A DNA stretch of 64,000 nt from Candidatus Electrothrix scaldis (GCA_033584155.1 CP138355.1:4925501-4989500), one strand, 5' to 3'; counted from the first letter of the stretch, positions 8,394 through 17,858 are shown. Notes: a model not told the origin generated them from the letters alone. Program-made: numbers and translations.

Positions 8394-11186
8394 ATGTTGA
8401 ATCTGTTTTCAGCTGAGACAGCTCTGGAAAATAATCTCTCCGACGATCAAATCCGTACGGTCATTGATGCGCTTCGCCGAGAAGGCAAGGTGCAGGAAGT
8501 CATTTACCATACAGAGAATAAGGAGTCTTCTCGATACGTCATCACCACAGAGATTGTAACCAATACAGGCGACAAACTGGTCCAAGCCACAACCTCTGTG
8601 GAAAAATTCAAGCTACAGGAGGACGAATTCCTGGAGTTTGTGCAAGACACGCTGGACGGCGGGCTGGTACGGGAAAAAAAGTACACCCTCCCCCTCCAGG
8701 AAGAGGAAGAGCAAGCCTGCCAGGAATGTCTCAGGCCTATTGCTGTCAAGCACCTGCGTTGTATTAATAAGATAGAAAAACTTCTCTCAAGCCCTCGCCC
8801 CCGACCCGTTATCAAGGAAAGCGGTGCCCGAACGACCTTTCTGCTCTTTACGATGCTTATCGCCCTGATCGGAGCAGGCCTTTTTTTCCTCCGTCCCCTC
8901 CTGACGAACAAAGAATCCGCAGACCTGACCCTTCTCTTTAATACCGTGAATGTTAAAGTCTGGTTGGGCACAGAACCGTACACCACAGACGGCAACCGGC
9001 TTGACCTCACCCTTCCCCTTGCTCGCTATCGCCTACAGGCGGAAAAGCCCGGTTTTAAACCAATCCGTCGGGATATTTTTCTCACCACAGATGAGGAGAT
9101 AGGGATCCGCCTTGAAGAAATCCACACCCTGACGGTCTATGCCGATATGGAGGACAGTAGGGTTTTACTTGATGGCAACACCGTTGGTGCGGCAGGAAAA
9201 ACAACCCCGTTGGAGCTTTCCTTGACCGAGGGAGAATATAATCTGAGCCTGATCAATCCTGCTGTCTCAAGACCCTTTGAGGAAAAAATCCTCCTCCAGA
9301 AAGATCAAATAATCCACGCGGAACTCCCGCACCCTCAGCTTGTTCTTCATCTCAACGTTGATGATGTACTCCTTACGGTGGGAGAAAAGGAATATCAGGT
9401 CCAAGGGAAGGAGCTTGCCCTGAAGCTCCCTGTTGGCACCTACCAAGTTATGGCTCGTAAACCAGGCTATCTCCCTGCACAGCTTGAAGCAAGCATCGAG
9501 ACACAGGATATTGATCTGCCTATCAATCTTGAGGCTATTCAATACCGATTATCCATAACCCCGAACGTGGAGAATAGCTCCATCTCTGTCTCCTGTGCAA
9601 ACGAACAGAAATACTTCGGACTTGCCTCACCGGATAAACCTTTCCAGATAAAAAGCCCGGCGCAAACATGCACGGTCCTTGCGGAGAAACAAGGCTACCA
9701 GCACATGAGTAAGGAGGTATCACTGACAGCAGATCAGGAGCTTACTCTCACCTTGAAGAAGCTCTTTCTGGTCACGGTGTACACCAACCTGGACCTCAGC
9801 ACGGTCATGCTTGACGGAAAAGAGGTGGATAAGGCCGGAAGTAAAACTCCAGCAGCCCTCTCCATTCCCAGCGGCAAGTATCTCATCAATATCTCCAATC
9901 CGCAAGCGGCTGCCGCTGTAGAGCAACAACTTGAAGTAACAAAGGATCAACGTCTGAATATCGACATGCCTCTTCCCAAGCTGACCATCAAAGTCAATAA
10001 AGCAGGGACAATACTGATTGTGGACGGAAAAGAATACAAAGTTTCCGGGAAACAACTGCACCTGGAGCTCCCGCAAGGATCACATCATATTACCGCGAAG
10101 AAAGAGGGCTATGCCACTCTCCAGCGGGAAGTACTTGTTCGGGATGGCGCACAAACCTTTTTTGAACTTCTGCCTCCCACCTACCCCCTCTCGGTCAGAT
10201 CAAATATTGACAAGGCTGCTATATATGTTAAGTGCAAAGATGGAAAAGAGTATGCAGGTATTGCCTCACCTGATGAACCTTTCCTGTTTAAGGCAGCGGC
10301 CGGAACCTGTACGGTATCTGCAAGTCGAGAGGGATATCAACAGGCCAGCAAACCAACGGCCTTGCCCACGGAGAAAGAAATTACTCTTAACCTGATCCCG
10401 GAAGAACAGAAAAAAATACAACCGCCAGAGAAAAAGGATCAGGCGGTTGTACAGGTTGTACAACCTGAGGAACAGGTCCACGCAAAGAAAAATGAGCCCG
10501 TCGTGACAGAGCAACCTGTGGAACAACCCACAGAACAGGCTGAAAACACAAAAGATACATCTGCTACTACTGGGCAGTCTCCAGAGCAACCCAAAGCCGA
10601 AAAGCATACGTCTGTTGCGATTGAGGAACCTGTAGAACAGCCCGCAGAACAAGAAAAAACTAAAACGGATGAACCGGTTGCGGTCGAACCGGCTGAGGAT
10701 CAGCCTATTAAACAGACTACAGATGCAAAAGATAAACCGGTTGTAGTTGAGCAACCTGTAGAGCAAAGCAAGACAGAAAAGATTGAGCCAACTACGGCTG
10801 AAGAACCTGCGGAACAGCCTTCAAAGCAGCCAAAAACGGAAAAAAATAAACCTGCTGTGACTGAGCAACCAGCAGAACAGAAAAAAACCGAAGAGAAGGA
10901 ACCCGCCTTCATCGAGATAAAACCAAGAAAGGTTAAAACAAAACAAGAAGCTGCTCAGAAGCGCCAAAAGACAAAAAGTAAACCAGCTCCTCGCCAGCCC
11001 AAGATAAAAAAAACAACTGTTAAAAAACAACCTGTTTCGCAAGAAAAGAAGGAACAGCCAGCTGTGCAGCCTGAGAAAAAGCCTACCCCAGCCCCAAAAG
11101 AGGCTGACCCGCTCAAGCTCAAGCAGAAGAAAAAAGATTGTCAGTATGAAATCAGCATCGGTATGCCGGAGCTCTGTGATGAATAG
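8394..11186 (+). CDS. Large PEGA-domain membrane protein with Pro/Glu/Lys-rich tail
   Basis: A 930-residue protein. Residues 1-145 are cytoplasmic and charged, with CQEC and RC cysteines near 109-123. One membrane helix spans about 147-167. From about 180 to 670 there are repeated beta-rich PEGA-type modules (such as LNVDDVLLTVGEKEYQVQG and KAGTILIVDGKEYKV), which recur in two alternating forms and imply internal duplication. The last 260 residues are low-complexity, rich in EQPVEQP and Lys. PEGA domains are extracytoplasmic and often found in surface-associated proteins; a role in peptidoglycan or envelope interaction is inference. An OmpA-type lipoprotein follows on the same strand, suggesting a joint envelope role. 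Confidence 0.75.
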   Translation: MLNLFSAETALENNLSDDQIRTVIDALRREGKVQEVIYHTENKESSRYVITTEIVTNTGDKLVQATTSVEKFKLQEDEFLEFVQDTLDGGLVREKKYTLPLQEEEEQACQECLRPIAVKHLRCINKIEKLLSSPRPRPVIKESGARTTFLLFTMLIALIGAGLFFLRPLLTNKESADLTLLFNTVNVKVWLGTEPYTTDGNRLDLTLPLARYRLQAEKPGFKPIRRDIFLTTDEEIGIRLEEIHTLTVYADMEDSRVLLDGNTVGAAGKTTPLELSLTEGEYNLSLINPAVSRPFEEKILLQKDQIIHAELPHPQLVLHLNVDDVLLTVGEKEYQVQGKELALKLPVGTYQVMARKPGYLPAQLEASIETQDIDLPINLEAIQYRLSITPNVENSSISVSCANEQKYFGLASPDKPFQIKSPAQTCTVLAEKQGYQHMSKEVSLTADQELTLTLKKLFLVTVYTNLDLSTVMLDGKEVDKAGSKTPAALSIPSGKYLINISNPQAAAAVEQQLEVTKDQRLNIDMPLPKLTIKVNKAGTILIVDGKEYKVSGKQLHLELPQGSHHITAKKEGYATLQREVLVRDGAQTFFELLPPTYPLSVRSNIDKAAIYVKCKDGKEYAGIASPDEPFLFKAAAGTCTVSASREGYQQASKPTALPTEKEITLNLIPEEQKKIQPPEKKDQAVVQVVQPEEQVHAKKNEPVVTEQPVEQPTEQAENTKDTSATTGQSPEQPKAEKHTSVAIEEPVEQPAEQEKTKTDEPVAVEPAEDQPIKQTTDAKDKPVVVEQPVEQSKTEKIEPTTAEEPAEQPSKQPKTEKNKPAVTEQPAEQKKTEEKEPAFIEIKPRKVKTKQEAAQKRQKTKSKPAPRQPKIKKTTVKKQPVSQEKKEQPAVQPEKKPTPAPKEADPLKLKQKKKDCQYEISIGMPELCDE

Positions 11187-11335
11187 CTGGCTCTGAGCTC
11201 AAGAACTTTGCATCAATGCCTCAACGTATCAATATGTTACTATCATTTCCATCTCTCCCAGGGATGATGTAAGAAAACATGAAAGTTAGCTCGGGCGGTT
11301 GCACCGGCTACTTTCTCAATATAAAGGAGAACTTC

Positions 11336-12505
11336 ATGGTATCCACAGGAAAGACCTTTCTCTTCACCGCATTCCTCATCCTTGCTCTCGCGCTTGCCGC
11401 CTGCGCACCCAAAACAGTCCCCAGCAAGCGAGCAAGCAGTAACAAACCTACGACGCTCAACAAGGGTATCCCTCTCCTGGGCAAACGCATCTTGAGCAGC
11501 ATACCGAAAAAGAGAGCGATCGTCCTGCTGGAGCCTTTCAAAGAAGCAACGCTCTATGATGAGATTGAGGCGAGTGTGGAAATCGAACAACTCCTTTTAA
11601 AGGTTGGCAGCCGTAAAAAATACGCTGGTATCCGTCTCATAACCACGGCAGATGCCTCTGATAAAGAGCTGGAAAAAGCAGATTACATCCTCAAAGGTGT
11701 GATCAGTTACACTGCTTTCCCCGAGAAACCAGGGCAAAAATATTATCAGATCCTGGCCTCTCTGGCTGATAGAAAAACAGGTGCTTTGACCGCCCGGGAA
11801 TCCGTCTGGGTCTACTCGGTGCCGTACGGCAAGCTGGAACTCCCTGTCATCACAGCAGACCCAACAGCCAAGCGTAAGGTCGTCGAGATTATGAAGAAAA
11901 AGAAGATTTCAGTCAAAGACATCAAAACCGATGCCCGGATCGCTAAGGCAAAGGCCGCCTATCGAGACGGGAACTACGCAGAGGTTCGGGAAATTCTGGA
12001 AAAACTCATCAAATCTTCCGGCAAGGGTGTCCTGGATGCCTACCGCATGCTGTATCTGGCCTCGCTGCAAATGAATGACCAGGACCGAGCAGCAAGCGCT
12101 TTCTTGCAAATGATCAACATCGGTTTCAGAAACACCCATAGAATGCCGCTTCTCTTTCTCTTTGAATCCGACAGTACGGAGTTTGCCCTGCATCGTGACC
12201 AGGAATACGATATCTGGATCAAGCAGCTGATTACCTATATGAAAGAAAATCCCAAAAAATGTATGCACATCATAGGCCATACAAGCAAGCAGGGAGAATT
12301 CCAATACAACATGGAACTTTCAGCAAGCCGGGCAGCCTATATCAAAAATAGATTGATTCAGGACGCAGAACTGCCTGAACTCGGCAACCGCATTACGGTT
12401 GAAGGAAAAGGAGAAACCGAGACCAAAGACGGCAGTGAGCCGGATAGTGACCAAAATATGATTGATCGACGGGTGGAATTTGAGCTATTCAATTGCTCTA
12501 TGTGA
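11336..12505 (+). CDS. OmpA-domain lipoprotein
   Basis: A 389-residue outer-membrane lipoprotein. The start at 11336 follows AAGGAG and gives a clean signal peptide ending in the lipobox LALAAC, so Cys near residue 22 is the lipidated residue. The middle part (IVLLEPF, DKELEKADYILKGVISY, PYGKLELPV) resembles curli-assembly CsgG/LpoB-like lipoproteins. The C-terminal domain, with HIIGHTSKQGE, SASRAAYIKNRL, EGKGETE and NMIDRRVEF, is an OmpA/Pal-type peptidoglycan-binding fold. It sits 150 bp after the PEGA gene. An upstream in-frame extension to 11279 is unlikely because it would bury the signal peptide. Confidence 0.82.
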   Translation: MVSTGKTFLFTAFLILALALAACAPKTVPSKRASSNKPTTLNKGIPLLGKRILSSIPKKRAIVLLEPFKEATLYDEIEASVEIEQLLLKVGSRKKYAGIRLITTADASDKELEKADYILKGVISYTAFPEKPGQKYYQILASLADRKTGALTARESVWVYSVPYGKLELPVITADPTAKRKVVEIMKKKKISVKDIKTDARIAKAKAAYRDGNYAEVREILEKLIKSSGKGVLDAYRMLYLASLQMNDQDRAASAFLQMINIGFRNTHRMPLLFLFESDSTEFALHRDQEYDIWIKQLITYMKENPKKCMHIIGHTSKQGEFQYNMELSASRAAYIKNRLIQDAELPELGNRITVEGKGETETKDGSEPDSDQNMIDRRVEFELFNCSM

Positions 12506-12678
12506 GATTTTTACCCAGAAAAAAACATTTCCCGCAATTCCGGGCTGAAACTAATATGCAAACAAGGTATAGTGTGGGGAATGATGAGCGAGTGCTTTCC
12601 GGCCCCAAAGCAGGAGCTCGCTCGCAACATATAGGAAGGCCAGTACTACGTTGAATATCATGGTCATACGAGTGAAGA

Positions 12679-13404
12679 GTGATGCAACAAACTTTTGATC
12701 TGAAAGGCTCATCCTTTACGATCCCTATGCTTTCCCTGCGTGGGAGCAATATCCAGCAGATATCTGCCCAGCTGACAGAGAAAGTTCGTCAAGCCCCCTC
12801 ATTCTTCCACAACGCACCGGTTGTTCTTAACCTGGGCATACTTCCTGATCCTGAGCGGATTGACATCACCGAGTTGCTGGCGCTGGTGCGGGAGCAGGGT
12901 TTTCTTCCTGTCGGTATCAGCAACTGCACCGAAGAGCAACAAAAACAGGCCGGAATTCTCAAGCTGCCCGTGCTGACCACACGCGGAAGTGGAAAAGCGC
13001 AGGGGGAGAAAAACGAGGAAGAAGAGATACAGCCTGAAGCAGAAACAAAGCCTGACAGCGCTCAAACCGCTGCCCCCCCTGCTGCCACGGTCATCAGCGA
13101 CCCGATACGTTCCGGGCAACGAATTGTCGTGAAAGAGGGTGATCTTATCGTCTTGTCCTCAGTCGGTTCTGGGGCAGAGGTGACCGCAGCCGGTAATATT
13201 CATGTCTACGGCGCCCTGCGCGGACGAGCTTTTGCAGGCAGCAGCGGTAACCCTGAGTCCCGAATATTTTGCCAGCAGCTGCGAGCAGAACTTGTTGCTG
13301 TGGCCGGAATCTATCTGGTCAATGAAAAATTCCCTGATAGCCTGCGGGGGCAACCCGTCCATATCCGGCTTCAGGCAGAAAGAATACGTATCTCTCCATT
13401 ATAA
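12679..13404 (+). CDS. minC: Septum site-determining protein MinC
   Basis: An FtsZ-assembly inhibitor that, with MinD, prevents division at the poles. The N-terminal domain (QTFDLKGSSFTIPML) is followed by a charged linker (about residues 115-130) and the C-terminal beta-helix with VVKEGDLIVLSSVGSGAEVTA and GNIHVYGALRGRAFAG, the MinD-binding part. Length 241 is normal. GTG 12679 and ATG 12682 are tandem start candidates. It leads a minC-minD-minE set, with 132 bp before minD, so minDE may also have their own promoter. Confidence 0.94.
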   Translation: MMQQTFDLKGSSFTIPMLSLRGSNIQQISAQLTEKVRQAPSFFHNAPVVLNLGILPDPERIDITELLALVREQGFLPVGISNCTEEQQKQAGILKLPVLTTRGSGKAQGEKNEEEEIQPEAETKPDSAQTAAPPAATVISDPIRSGQRIVVKEGDLIVLSSVGSGAEVTAAGNIHVYGALRGRAFAGSSGNPESRIFCQQLRAELVAVAGIYLVNEKFPDSLRGQPVHIRLQAERIRISPL

Positions 13405-13536
13405 GAATATCTATTCCGCCCCTTAGGGACGAAAAATAACACGTAAAAACAGCCAAAAGACGCTTGAGCAACCCTAAGAAGTCGCTCGATATTTTTAAAT
13501 AAAAAAACGACCTGTCATTCAGGAGGACATATAACG

Positions 13537-14349
13537 TTGACCAGAATAATAGTAGTTACCTCCGGCAAAGGAGGCGTCGGCAAAACCACAACCAGTGCGG
13601 CCTTTGCAACCGGCCTGGCATTACAGGGGTACAAGACTGCGGTTATTGACTTTGATGTTGGCCTGCGCAATCTGGACCTGATTATGGGTTGTGAGCGCAG
13701 AGTTGTTTACGATTTTGTCAACGTGATCAATAAAGAAGCCAGCTTGAATCAGGCGCTGATCCGGGACAAACGCATAGACAACCTCTACATTCTGCCAGCC
13801 TCCCAGACTAGGGATAAGGAAGCGCTGACAATGGAGGGCGTTGAGACGGTCATTAACGAGCTGACAAAAAGCTTTGATTACATCATCTGTGATTCGCCAG
13901 CTGGGATTGAGCACGGAGCCTATATGGCTATGTACTTTGCCGATGAGGCCATCGTGGTCACAAATCCGGAGATTTCCTCTGTCCGCGATTCAGACAGAAT
14001 ACTTGGCCTGCTGGCCAGTAAAACCAAAAGAATCGTGGAAAACCGAACGCCGGTGAAAGAGTACCTGCTCCTCACCCGCTATTCTCCTGAACGGGTAAAG
14101 AGCGGAGAAATGCTCTCTGTTGAGGATATCCAGGAAATCCTCTCTATCCCGCTCCTGGGGGTAATACCGGAATCACAATCTGTGCTTACCGCATCAAACC
14201 AGGGCATCCCAGTTATTATGAATAAAAACAGTCGGGCGGGTCTGGCCTATACCGATTGCATAGGGCGTTTTCTTGGTGAAGAGATTGAACTCCGTTTCAT
14301 TGATGCAAAAAAAAGTGGCATCTTTGGTAAACTTTTCGGAGGGAGATAA
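13537..14349 (+). CDS. minD: Septum site-determining ATPase MinD
   Basis: A 270-residue ParA/MinD-family ATPase that dimerises on the membrane with ATP and recruits MinC. The deviant Walker A (SGKGGVGKTT) is at residues 9-18, with the DFDVGLRNLDL and ICDSPAGIEHGA motifs following. The C-terminal amphipathic membrane-targeting helix is visible as KSGIFGKLFGGR. The start is TTG at 13537, chosen because AGGAGG lies ten bases upstream and the MTRIIVVTSGKGG N-terminus fits the family exactly. minE starts immediately after the stop. Confidence 0.97.
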   Translation: MTRIIVVTSGKGGVGKTTTSAAFATGLALQGYKTAVIDFDVGLRNLDLIMGCERRVVYDFVNVINKEASLNQALIRDKRIDNLYILPASQTRDKEALTMEGVETVINELTKSFDYIICDSPAGIEHGAYMAMYFADEAIVVTNPEISSVRDSDRILGLLASKTKRIVENRTPVKEYLLLTRYSPERVKSGEMLSVEDIQEILSIPLLGVIPESQSVLTASNQGIPVIMNKNSRAGLAYTDCIGRFLGEEIELRFIDAKKSGIFGKLFGGR

Positions 14350-14616
14350 ATGGGATTATTTGATTATTTCCATGCGAATCGAAAATCCGCCGATGTGGCC
14401 AAGGAACGCCTGAGTATCCTTATTGCCCGTGACCATTTCCACAGAAGCCAACCCTCCTTTTTACCGGCCCTACAAAATGAGCTTCTGGAGGTCATTAAGA
14501 AATACGTGGATATCAAGCAGGATGATGTCACTGTCACTTTGGACAGGGAAGAAGATTGCGAAATCCTGGAACTGAACATTGCCCTGCCGGAAAAAAGCCG
14601 TTACAAAGACCTGTAG
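14350..14616 (+). CDS. minE: Cell division topological specificity factor MinE
   Basis: An 88-residue protein that stimulates MinD ATPase and drives pole-to-pole oscillation. The N-terminal membrane-targeting and MinD-contact region is visible as MGLFDYFHANRKSADVAKERLSILIARD in pattern, followed by the topological domain with LQNELLEVIKKYV and a beta strand ending in LELNIALPE. Length is typical. The ATG directly follows the minD stop and a GGAGGGAG ribosome site inside the minD end, so the two are translationally linked. Confidence 0.96.
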   Translation: MGLFDYFHANRKSADVAKERLSILIARDHFHRSQPSFLPALQNELLEVIKKYVDIKQDDVTVTLDREEDCEILELNIALPEKSRYKDL

Positions 14617-14693
14617 CACTCCGCCGACTAAGGCATGGCATATTAAACCATAAACCGTTCATAGAACATCAACCAGAAAGAAAGGAAATCTCC

Positions 14694-15137
14694 ATGAAAG
14701 CAATGCAAATCATCACAGTATTCTTGTCTCTTTTCATGCTCTCCTCTTGCATGATGGCCAACAAAGGACAAATGGGAGCGGCAGGTGGCGCAGCGGGTGG
14801 CGCAATTCTCGGACAGGCAATTGGTCATAATACTGAAGCCACGCTGCTTGGTGCTGCAATCGGTGGAATGCTCGGTTATATCGTTGGCAATGAAATGGAT
14901 AAATATGACCGCCAGATGCTCAATAATGTCTATGAAGCCACGCCATCAGGACAAACCGAAACCTGGGTCAACCCTGATCACGGGAACCAGTATCAGGTCA
15001 CTCCTCAACCAGCCTATACAGGACCGAATAATCAGCAATGCCGTAAAGCTGAAATTCTGGCTGTGATTGACGGAAGAACAGAAAGGACCTACTCCACAGC
15101 CTGTCGCGACAGAAACGGTCAGTGGCAGCTTCAGTAG
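14694..15137 (+). CDS. Glycine-zipper lipoprotein (17-kDa surface-antigen type)
   Basis: A 147-residue lipoprotein. The signal peptide ends at the lipobox LSSC near residue 19. Residues about 28-70 form a glycine zipper (GAAGGAAGGAILGQAIG and LGAAIGGMLGYIVG), which packs two helices in a membrane. The C-terminal half has the pattern GQTETWVNPDHGNQYQV and paired cysteines in CRKAEI and CRDRNGQW, typical of 17-kDa surface-antigen-like proteins. A GGAAATC ribosome site lies upstream. The gene at 15247 is a paralogue lacking the zipper, so the pair arose by duplication. Confidence 0.82.
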   Translation: MKAMQIITVFLSLFMLSSCMMANKGQMGAAGGAAGGAILGQAIGHNTEATLLGAAIGGMLGYIVGNEMDKYDRQMLNNVYEATPSGQTETWVNPDHGNQYQVTPQPAYTGPNNQQCRKAEILAVIDGRTERTYSTACRDRNGQWQLQ

Positions 15138-15149
15138 CAGGTATTTTTT

Positions 15150-15181
15150 CTCACAGCCCCCTTTAAATAAGGGGCTGTGAG
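15150..15181 (+). terminator. Strong stem-loop after the glycine-zipper lipoprotein gene
   Basis: A perfect 11-bp inverted repeat, CTCACAGCCCC and GGGGCTGTGAG, encloses a 10-base AT-rich loop. It lies 12 bp after the stop at 15137. The sequence after it is GATTTCTC, not a full T-run, while a T-run precedes it, so termination efficiency on the plus strand is uncertain. Confidence 0.55.
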
Positions 15182-15246
15182 ATTTCTCATTCATACGCGA
15201 TATCCTCTACTGACAAAATACAATTCACTCCTTCACATCGCCAACT

Positions 15247-15759
15247 GTGCAGAACGCTCCCACTCACTCTAAGCAGCAGAGACAACAGCAGAAGAGTACG
15301 CGCAAAAGAAGATATCTTGCCCTTCTCCTCGTCCTCCTTTTTCTTACCTCCTGCGCCCCAATTTCAGCAGGCAAGAAAAACAGGGTACGGGGAAAGAAAG
15401 TGAACAAAGCTGCAAAGGCTCTTCCTGTTGGTCATGATCTTGAAGTGGGATTACGTAAGGATGCCAAGGGAAGCCCTTTAGCTCTCCTTGTGCAAAAGCA
15501 GATGGACCGCTACGACCGTGAGCAGGTCAACCATGTCTTAGAGCGGGGACTTTCCGGTCAGACATTATCATGGACCAATCCGGACAGGGGAAATCAGTAC
15601 CGTATAACTCCCCTGCCCGCCTATCAGACCATAGGTAAAAGTGTGTGCAGAAAAGCAAGCATAGAGGCGATGCTCAAGGGCACCAATCAACTCGGTGTCC
15701 TCAACACCAAAGCATGTCGGGCCAGGAATAACCAGTGGCGACTTAGTGAGGAAAAATAA
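15247..15759 (+). CDS. Lipoprotein, paralogue of the upstream glycine-zipper protein
   Basis: A 170-residue predicted lipoprotein. A hydrophobic segment (LALLLVLLFL) ends at the lipobox-like LTSC near residue 36. It lacks the glycine zipper of its neighbour but keeps the C-terminal domain almost line by line: MDRYDREQVNHVLE, LSGQTLSWTNPDRGNQYRI, CRKASIEA and ACRARNNQWRL. The listed start is GTG with a long, basic N-terminus before the hydrophobic part; a later unannotated start is possible. It ends two bases before yjbQ. Confidence 0.75.
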   Translation: MQNAPTHSKQQRQQQKSTRKRRYLALLLVLLFLTSCAPISAGKKNRVRGKKVNKAAKALPVGHDLEVGLRKDAKGSPLALLVQKQMDRYDREQVNHVLERGLSGQTLSWTNPDRGNQYRITPLPAYQTIGKSVCRKASIEAMLKGTNQLGVLNTKACRARNNQWRLSEEK

Positions 15760-15761
15760 TC

Positions 15762-16163
15762 ATGCATTGCGGTAAATTTTCAGTCAGCACCACGGCCCAT
15801 ATGCAGTTTGTCGATATAACAGGCAAGGCGCAAGAAAGAGTAAAGGAATCTTCTGTTCGCGATGGCATCCTCTACCTGTTTAATCCGCATACCACTGCTG
15901 GCTTGACTATTAACGAGGGTTGTGACCCGGATGTGCAGCATGATCTGCTTGGGGTCTTCCGAACCATTATCCCAAGCTCCTATCCCTACCGCCATGCTGA
16001 GGGCAACTCTCCCTCGCACATGATGACGACCCTCACCGGGAGTTCGCTAACTCTTATTATCACAGAGGACAAAATCCAACTGGGCACTTGGCAGCGGATT
16101 TTTTTCTGCGAATATGACGGGCCAAGAAGCCGTAAGATACATTGGAAAATTATAGCAGGATGA
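15762..16163 (+). CDS. yjbQ: YjbQ/UPF0047 family protein
   Basis: A 133-residue protein of the widespread YjbQ family, for which a weak secondary thiamine-phosphate synthase activity has been reported in E. coli; the true role is unclear. Family marks are NPHTTAGLTINEG, the HAEGNSPSHMMTTLTG histidine-rich motif and GTWQRIFFCEYDGPR. Length is normal. It overlaps the next small gene by four bases (ATGA), so the two are translationally coupled. Confidence 0.92.
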   Translation: MHCGKFSVSTTAHMQFVDITGKAQERVKESSVRDGILYLFNPHTTAGLTINEGCDPDVQHDLLGVFRTIIPSSYPYRHAEGNSPSHMMTTLTGSSLTLIITEDKIQLGTWQRIFFCEYDGPRSRKIHWKIIAG

Positions 16164-16411
16164 CAAACCAAGAAAACAAAATACCTTTTGAGCAGATCTG
16201 CTTTGGTCTCAATCGGGAGCTGGATGAACAGTCTCTTACCCTTTTTCTTCGTCTCTTCAACCAGGAGCAACTGCTGGAGACCTTAATCCCCCGCCTGGAA
16301 GAAGAAGAAATTACTGGACTTGTCCAACAACTGACCGCACTCCTTCATAAGCATTTGGCAGAAAAAGAATACCATGAACTTTTTCTGGGAGATGAAAATC
16401 ATCACCATTGA
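16160..16411 (+). CDS. Hypothetical small acidic protein
   Basis: An 83-residue acidic helical protein with no recognised domain. It contains LDEQSLTLFLRLFNQEQLLETLIPRL, a Leu-rich helix, and ends in DENHHH, a histidine tail that could bind metal. I chose the ATG at 16160 because it overlaps the yjbQ stop, rather than an upstream TTG at 16142. Confidence 0.6.
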   Translation: MTNQENKIPFEQICFGLNRELDEQSLTLFLRLFNQEQLLETLIPRLEEEEITGLVQQLTALLHKHLAEKEYHELFLGDENHHH

Positions 16412-16463
16412 TCTCGTTTTTATGCGTTTCTGCGCCTGAGTTCAATATATTTTCAAGGACATA

Positions 16464-16574
16464 GCCTCTCTCTTTGACCGTGAAATTGCAGCTCACATGT
16501 ACCAAGGCTTGAAAGACAACTTGCTCAACACCCTGCTACCGGGACAATGCTGCACCTGTGCCTCTGCGCAGTAA
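16464..16574 (+). pseudogene. Remnant of a paralogue of the downstream membrane protein
   Basis: In the 310-bp gap before 16722 one frame reads ASLFDREIAAHMYQGLKDN and continues to a TAA at 16572-16574. This resembles residues about 83-105 of the next gene (ALFDKVIAAQMYQNLKSTLL), and both are followed by a CC-containing, Cys-rich stretch. No start codon or upstream membrane part precedes it, and the frame is closed just upstream. I read it as the broken end of a duplicated copy. The rest of the gap has no ORF. Confidence 0.5.
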
Positions 16575-16721
16575 AAATTATTCGGCAGTATCATGTGTTC
16601 TGGGATATTGACAAAACCGCACAAATTTGACAGTATGAAGATTTATTTGCAAAAAATTTGCAATACGCCATAACTCACGGAACTGCTGAAGCAAAAGCTC
16701 TACAAGAAAAGAAGGAAGCCT

Positions 16722-17858
16722 ATGAAAAACAAGACCTTGCTCAAACCACTCCTTTACTCAGTGCTCATACTCATCTTGCTCGGCACGATGGTTTATCAGA
16801 TTGCTGGCAATCCTGAGGCCTCTGTATTCAATAGCCTTGCGAGTGCCATCGGTATACTTTTTATGGGAATAGTCCGGACAATACAATGGCTTTTTGCCAT
16901 GCTGATCGCCCTGGCTGTCTGTCTTGCCTTTCTTTTTGCACTCTTCTTAGGTGCTATTGCTCTTTTTGACAAGGTAATTGCGGCCCAAATGTATCAGAAC
17001 CTGAAGAGCACCTTACTCGGTGCTACCGCTCCCTTTACAGGTGCCTGCTGCACACAATCTCAAGCTTGTGCGTCTCAAGCTCCTGAGGACTCTTCCCCGG
17101 AAGAAGAGCGATACGAAACAATCCAAACCGAAATCAGCGGCATTCAGGAACAGCTGCAAGCAGACCAGCAAACGCTGACCCACACCCTCAATCAGCTCGT
17201 AAGCCGCGTTGAAACCCTGGAAGCAGGAAGCGCTGACATAGCCAGCCAGCAAGCATTAGAGAAAACCAATCGTGAAGTGCAGGATGCTACGGCATCTTTG
17301 ACTGCCATGCAAGAGACGATTTCAGCCCTGCAAAGCTCTTTGGATCAAACTGCGAATCAGGTAAATGCAATCTCTCCAGATGCCATTCTCGGGGATCTTC
17401 CGCAACGGCTCCAGAGCCTGGAAGAACAACAGAGCACATTGGAAATACCCGAGCCCGTTGATATCGCTCCGCTCCAGAATGATATCCAGGCAATACAGGC
17501 AGAACTCAGCCAAGTGCAGGAGGCAGCGACCAAGGCCCTTCAGGCGGCAAGCGAGTGTGCGGCAACGCCCGCTATTCAGGAGGCTCCTGCCAATTCCTCC
17601 AAACCAGATCCCGCTCCTGTTACCCAAACAGCCCCTTCTGAGCAGGAAGATCATCGTCTCTTTAGCTATTTTGATGACCCAGCTGATCGGGAGAAACTGG
17701 TACAGGTGGTCTCATCTACCCTGAATAAAAATATGAGCTATAAACAGGTCCTCAATCTTCTGGTCAAAGAGTTCGGTCCAGTCAAGGGGAAGATTATCAG
17801 TTCCCACCCTTCGCTGAGCAAAGATTTCATCCGCCAGTGCCGTAAGAACCACCACTAA
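16722..17858 (+). CDS. Membrane protein with long coiled coil
   Basis: A 378-residue protein of unknown function. Two hydrophobic segments (about residues 8-30 and 48-85) form the membrane part. A CCTQSQAC cysteine cluster follows near 107. Residues about 130-290 form a heptad-rich coiled coil (IQTEISGIQEQLQADQQTL, LQSLEEQQSTLEI). The last 70 residues are a separate helical domain ending in FIRQCRKNHH. A broken second copy lies just upstream (16464-16574). The architecture suggests a scaffold or tether at the inner membrane; this is inference. Confidence 0.6.
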   Translation: MKNKTLLKPLLYSVLILILLGTMVYQIAGNPEASVFNSLASAIGILFMGIVRTIQWLFAMLIALAVCLAFLFALFLGAIALFDKVIAAQMYQNLKSTLLGATAPFTGACCTQSQACASQAPEDSSPEEERYETIQTEISGIQEQLQADQQTLTHTLNQLVSRVETLEAGSADIASQQALEKTNREVQDATASLTAMQETISALQSSLDQTANQVNAISPDAILGDLPQRLQSLEEQQSTLEIPEPVDIAPLQNDIQAIQAELSQVQEAATKALQAASECAATPAIQEAPANSSKPDPAPVTQTAPSEQEDHRLFSYFDDPADREKLVQVVSSTLNKNMSYKQVLNLLVKEFGPVKGKIISSHPSLSKDFIRQCRKNHH

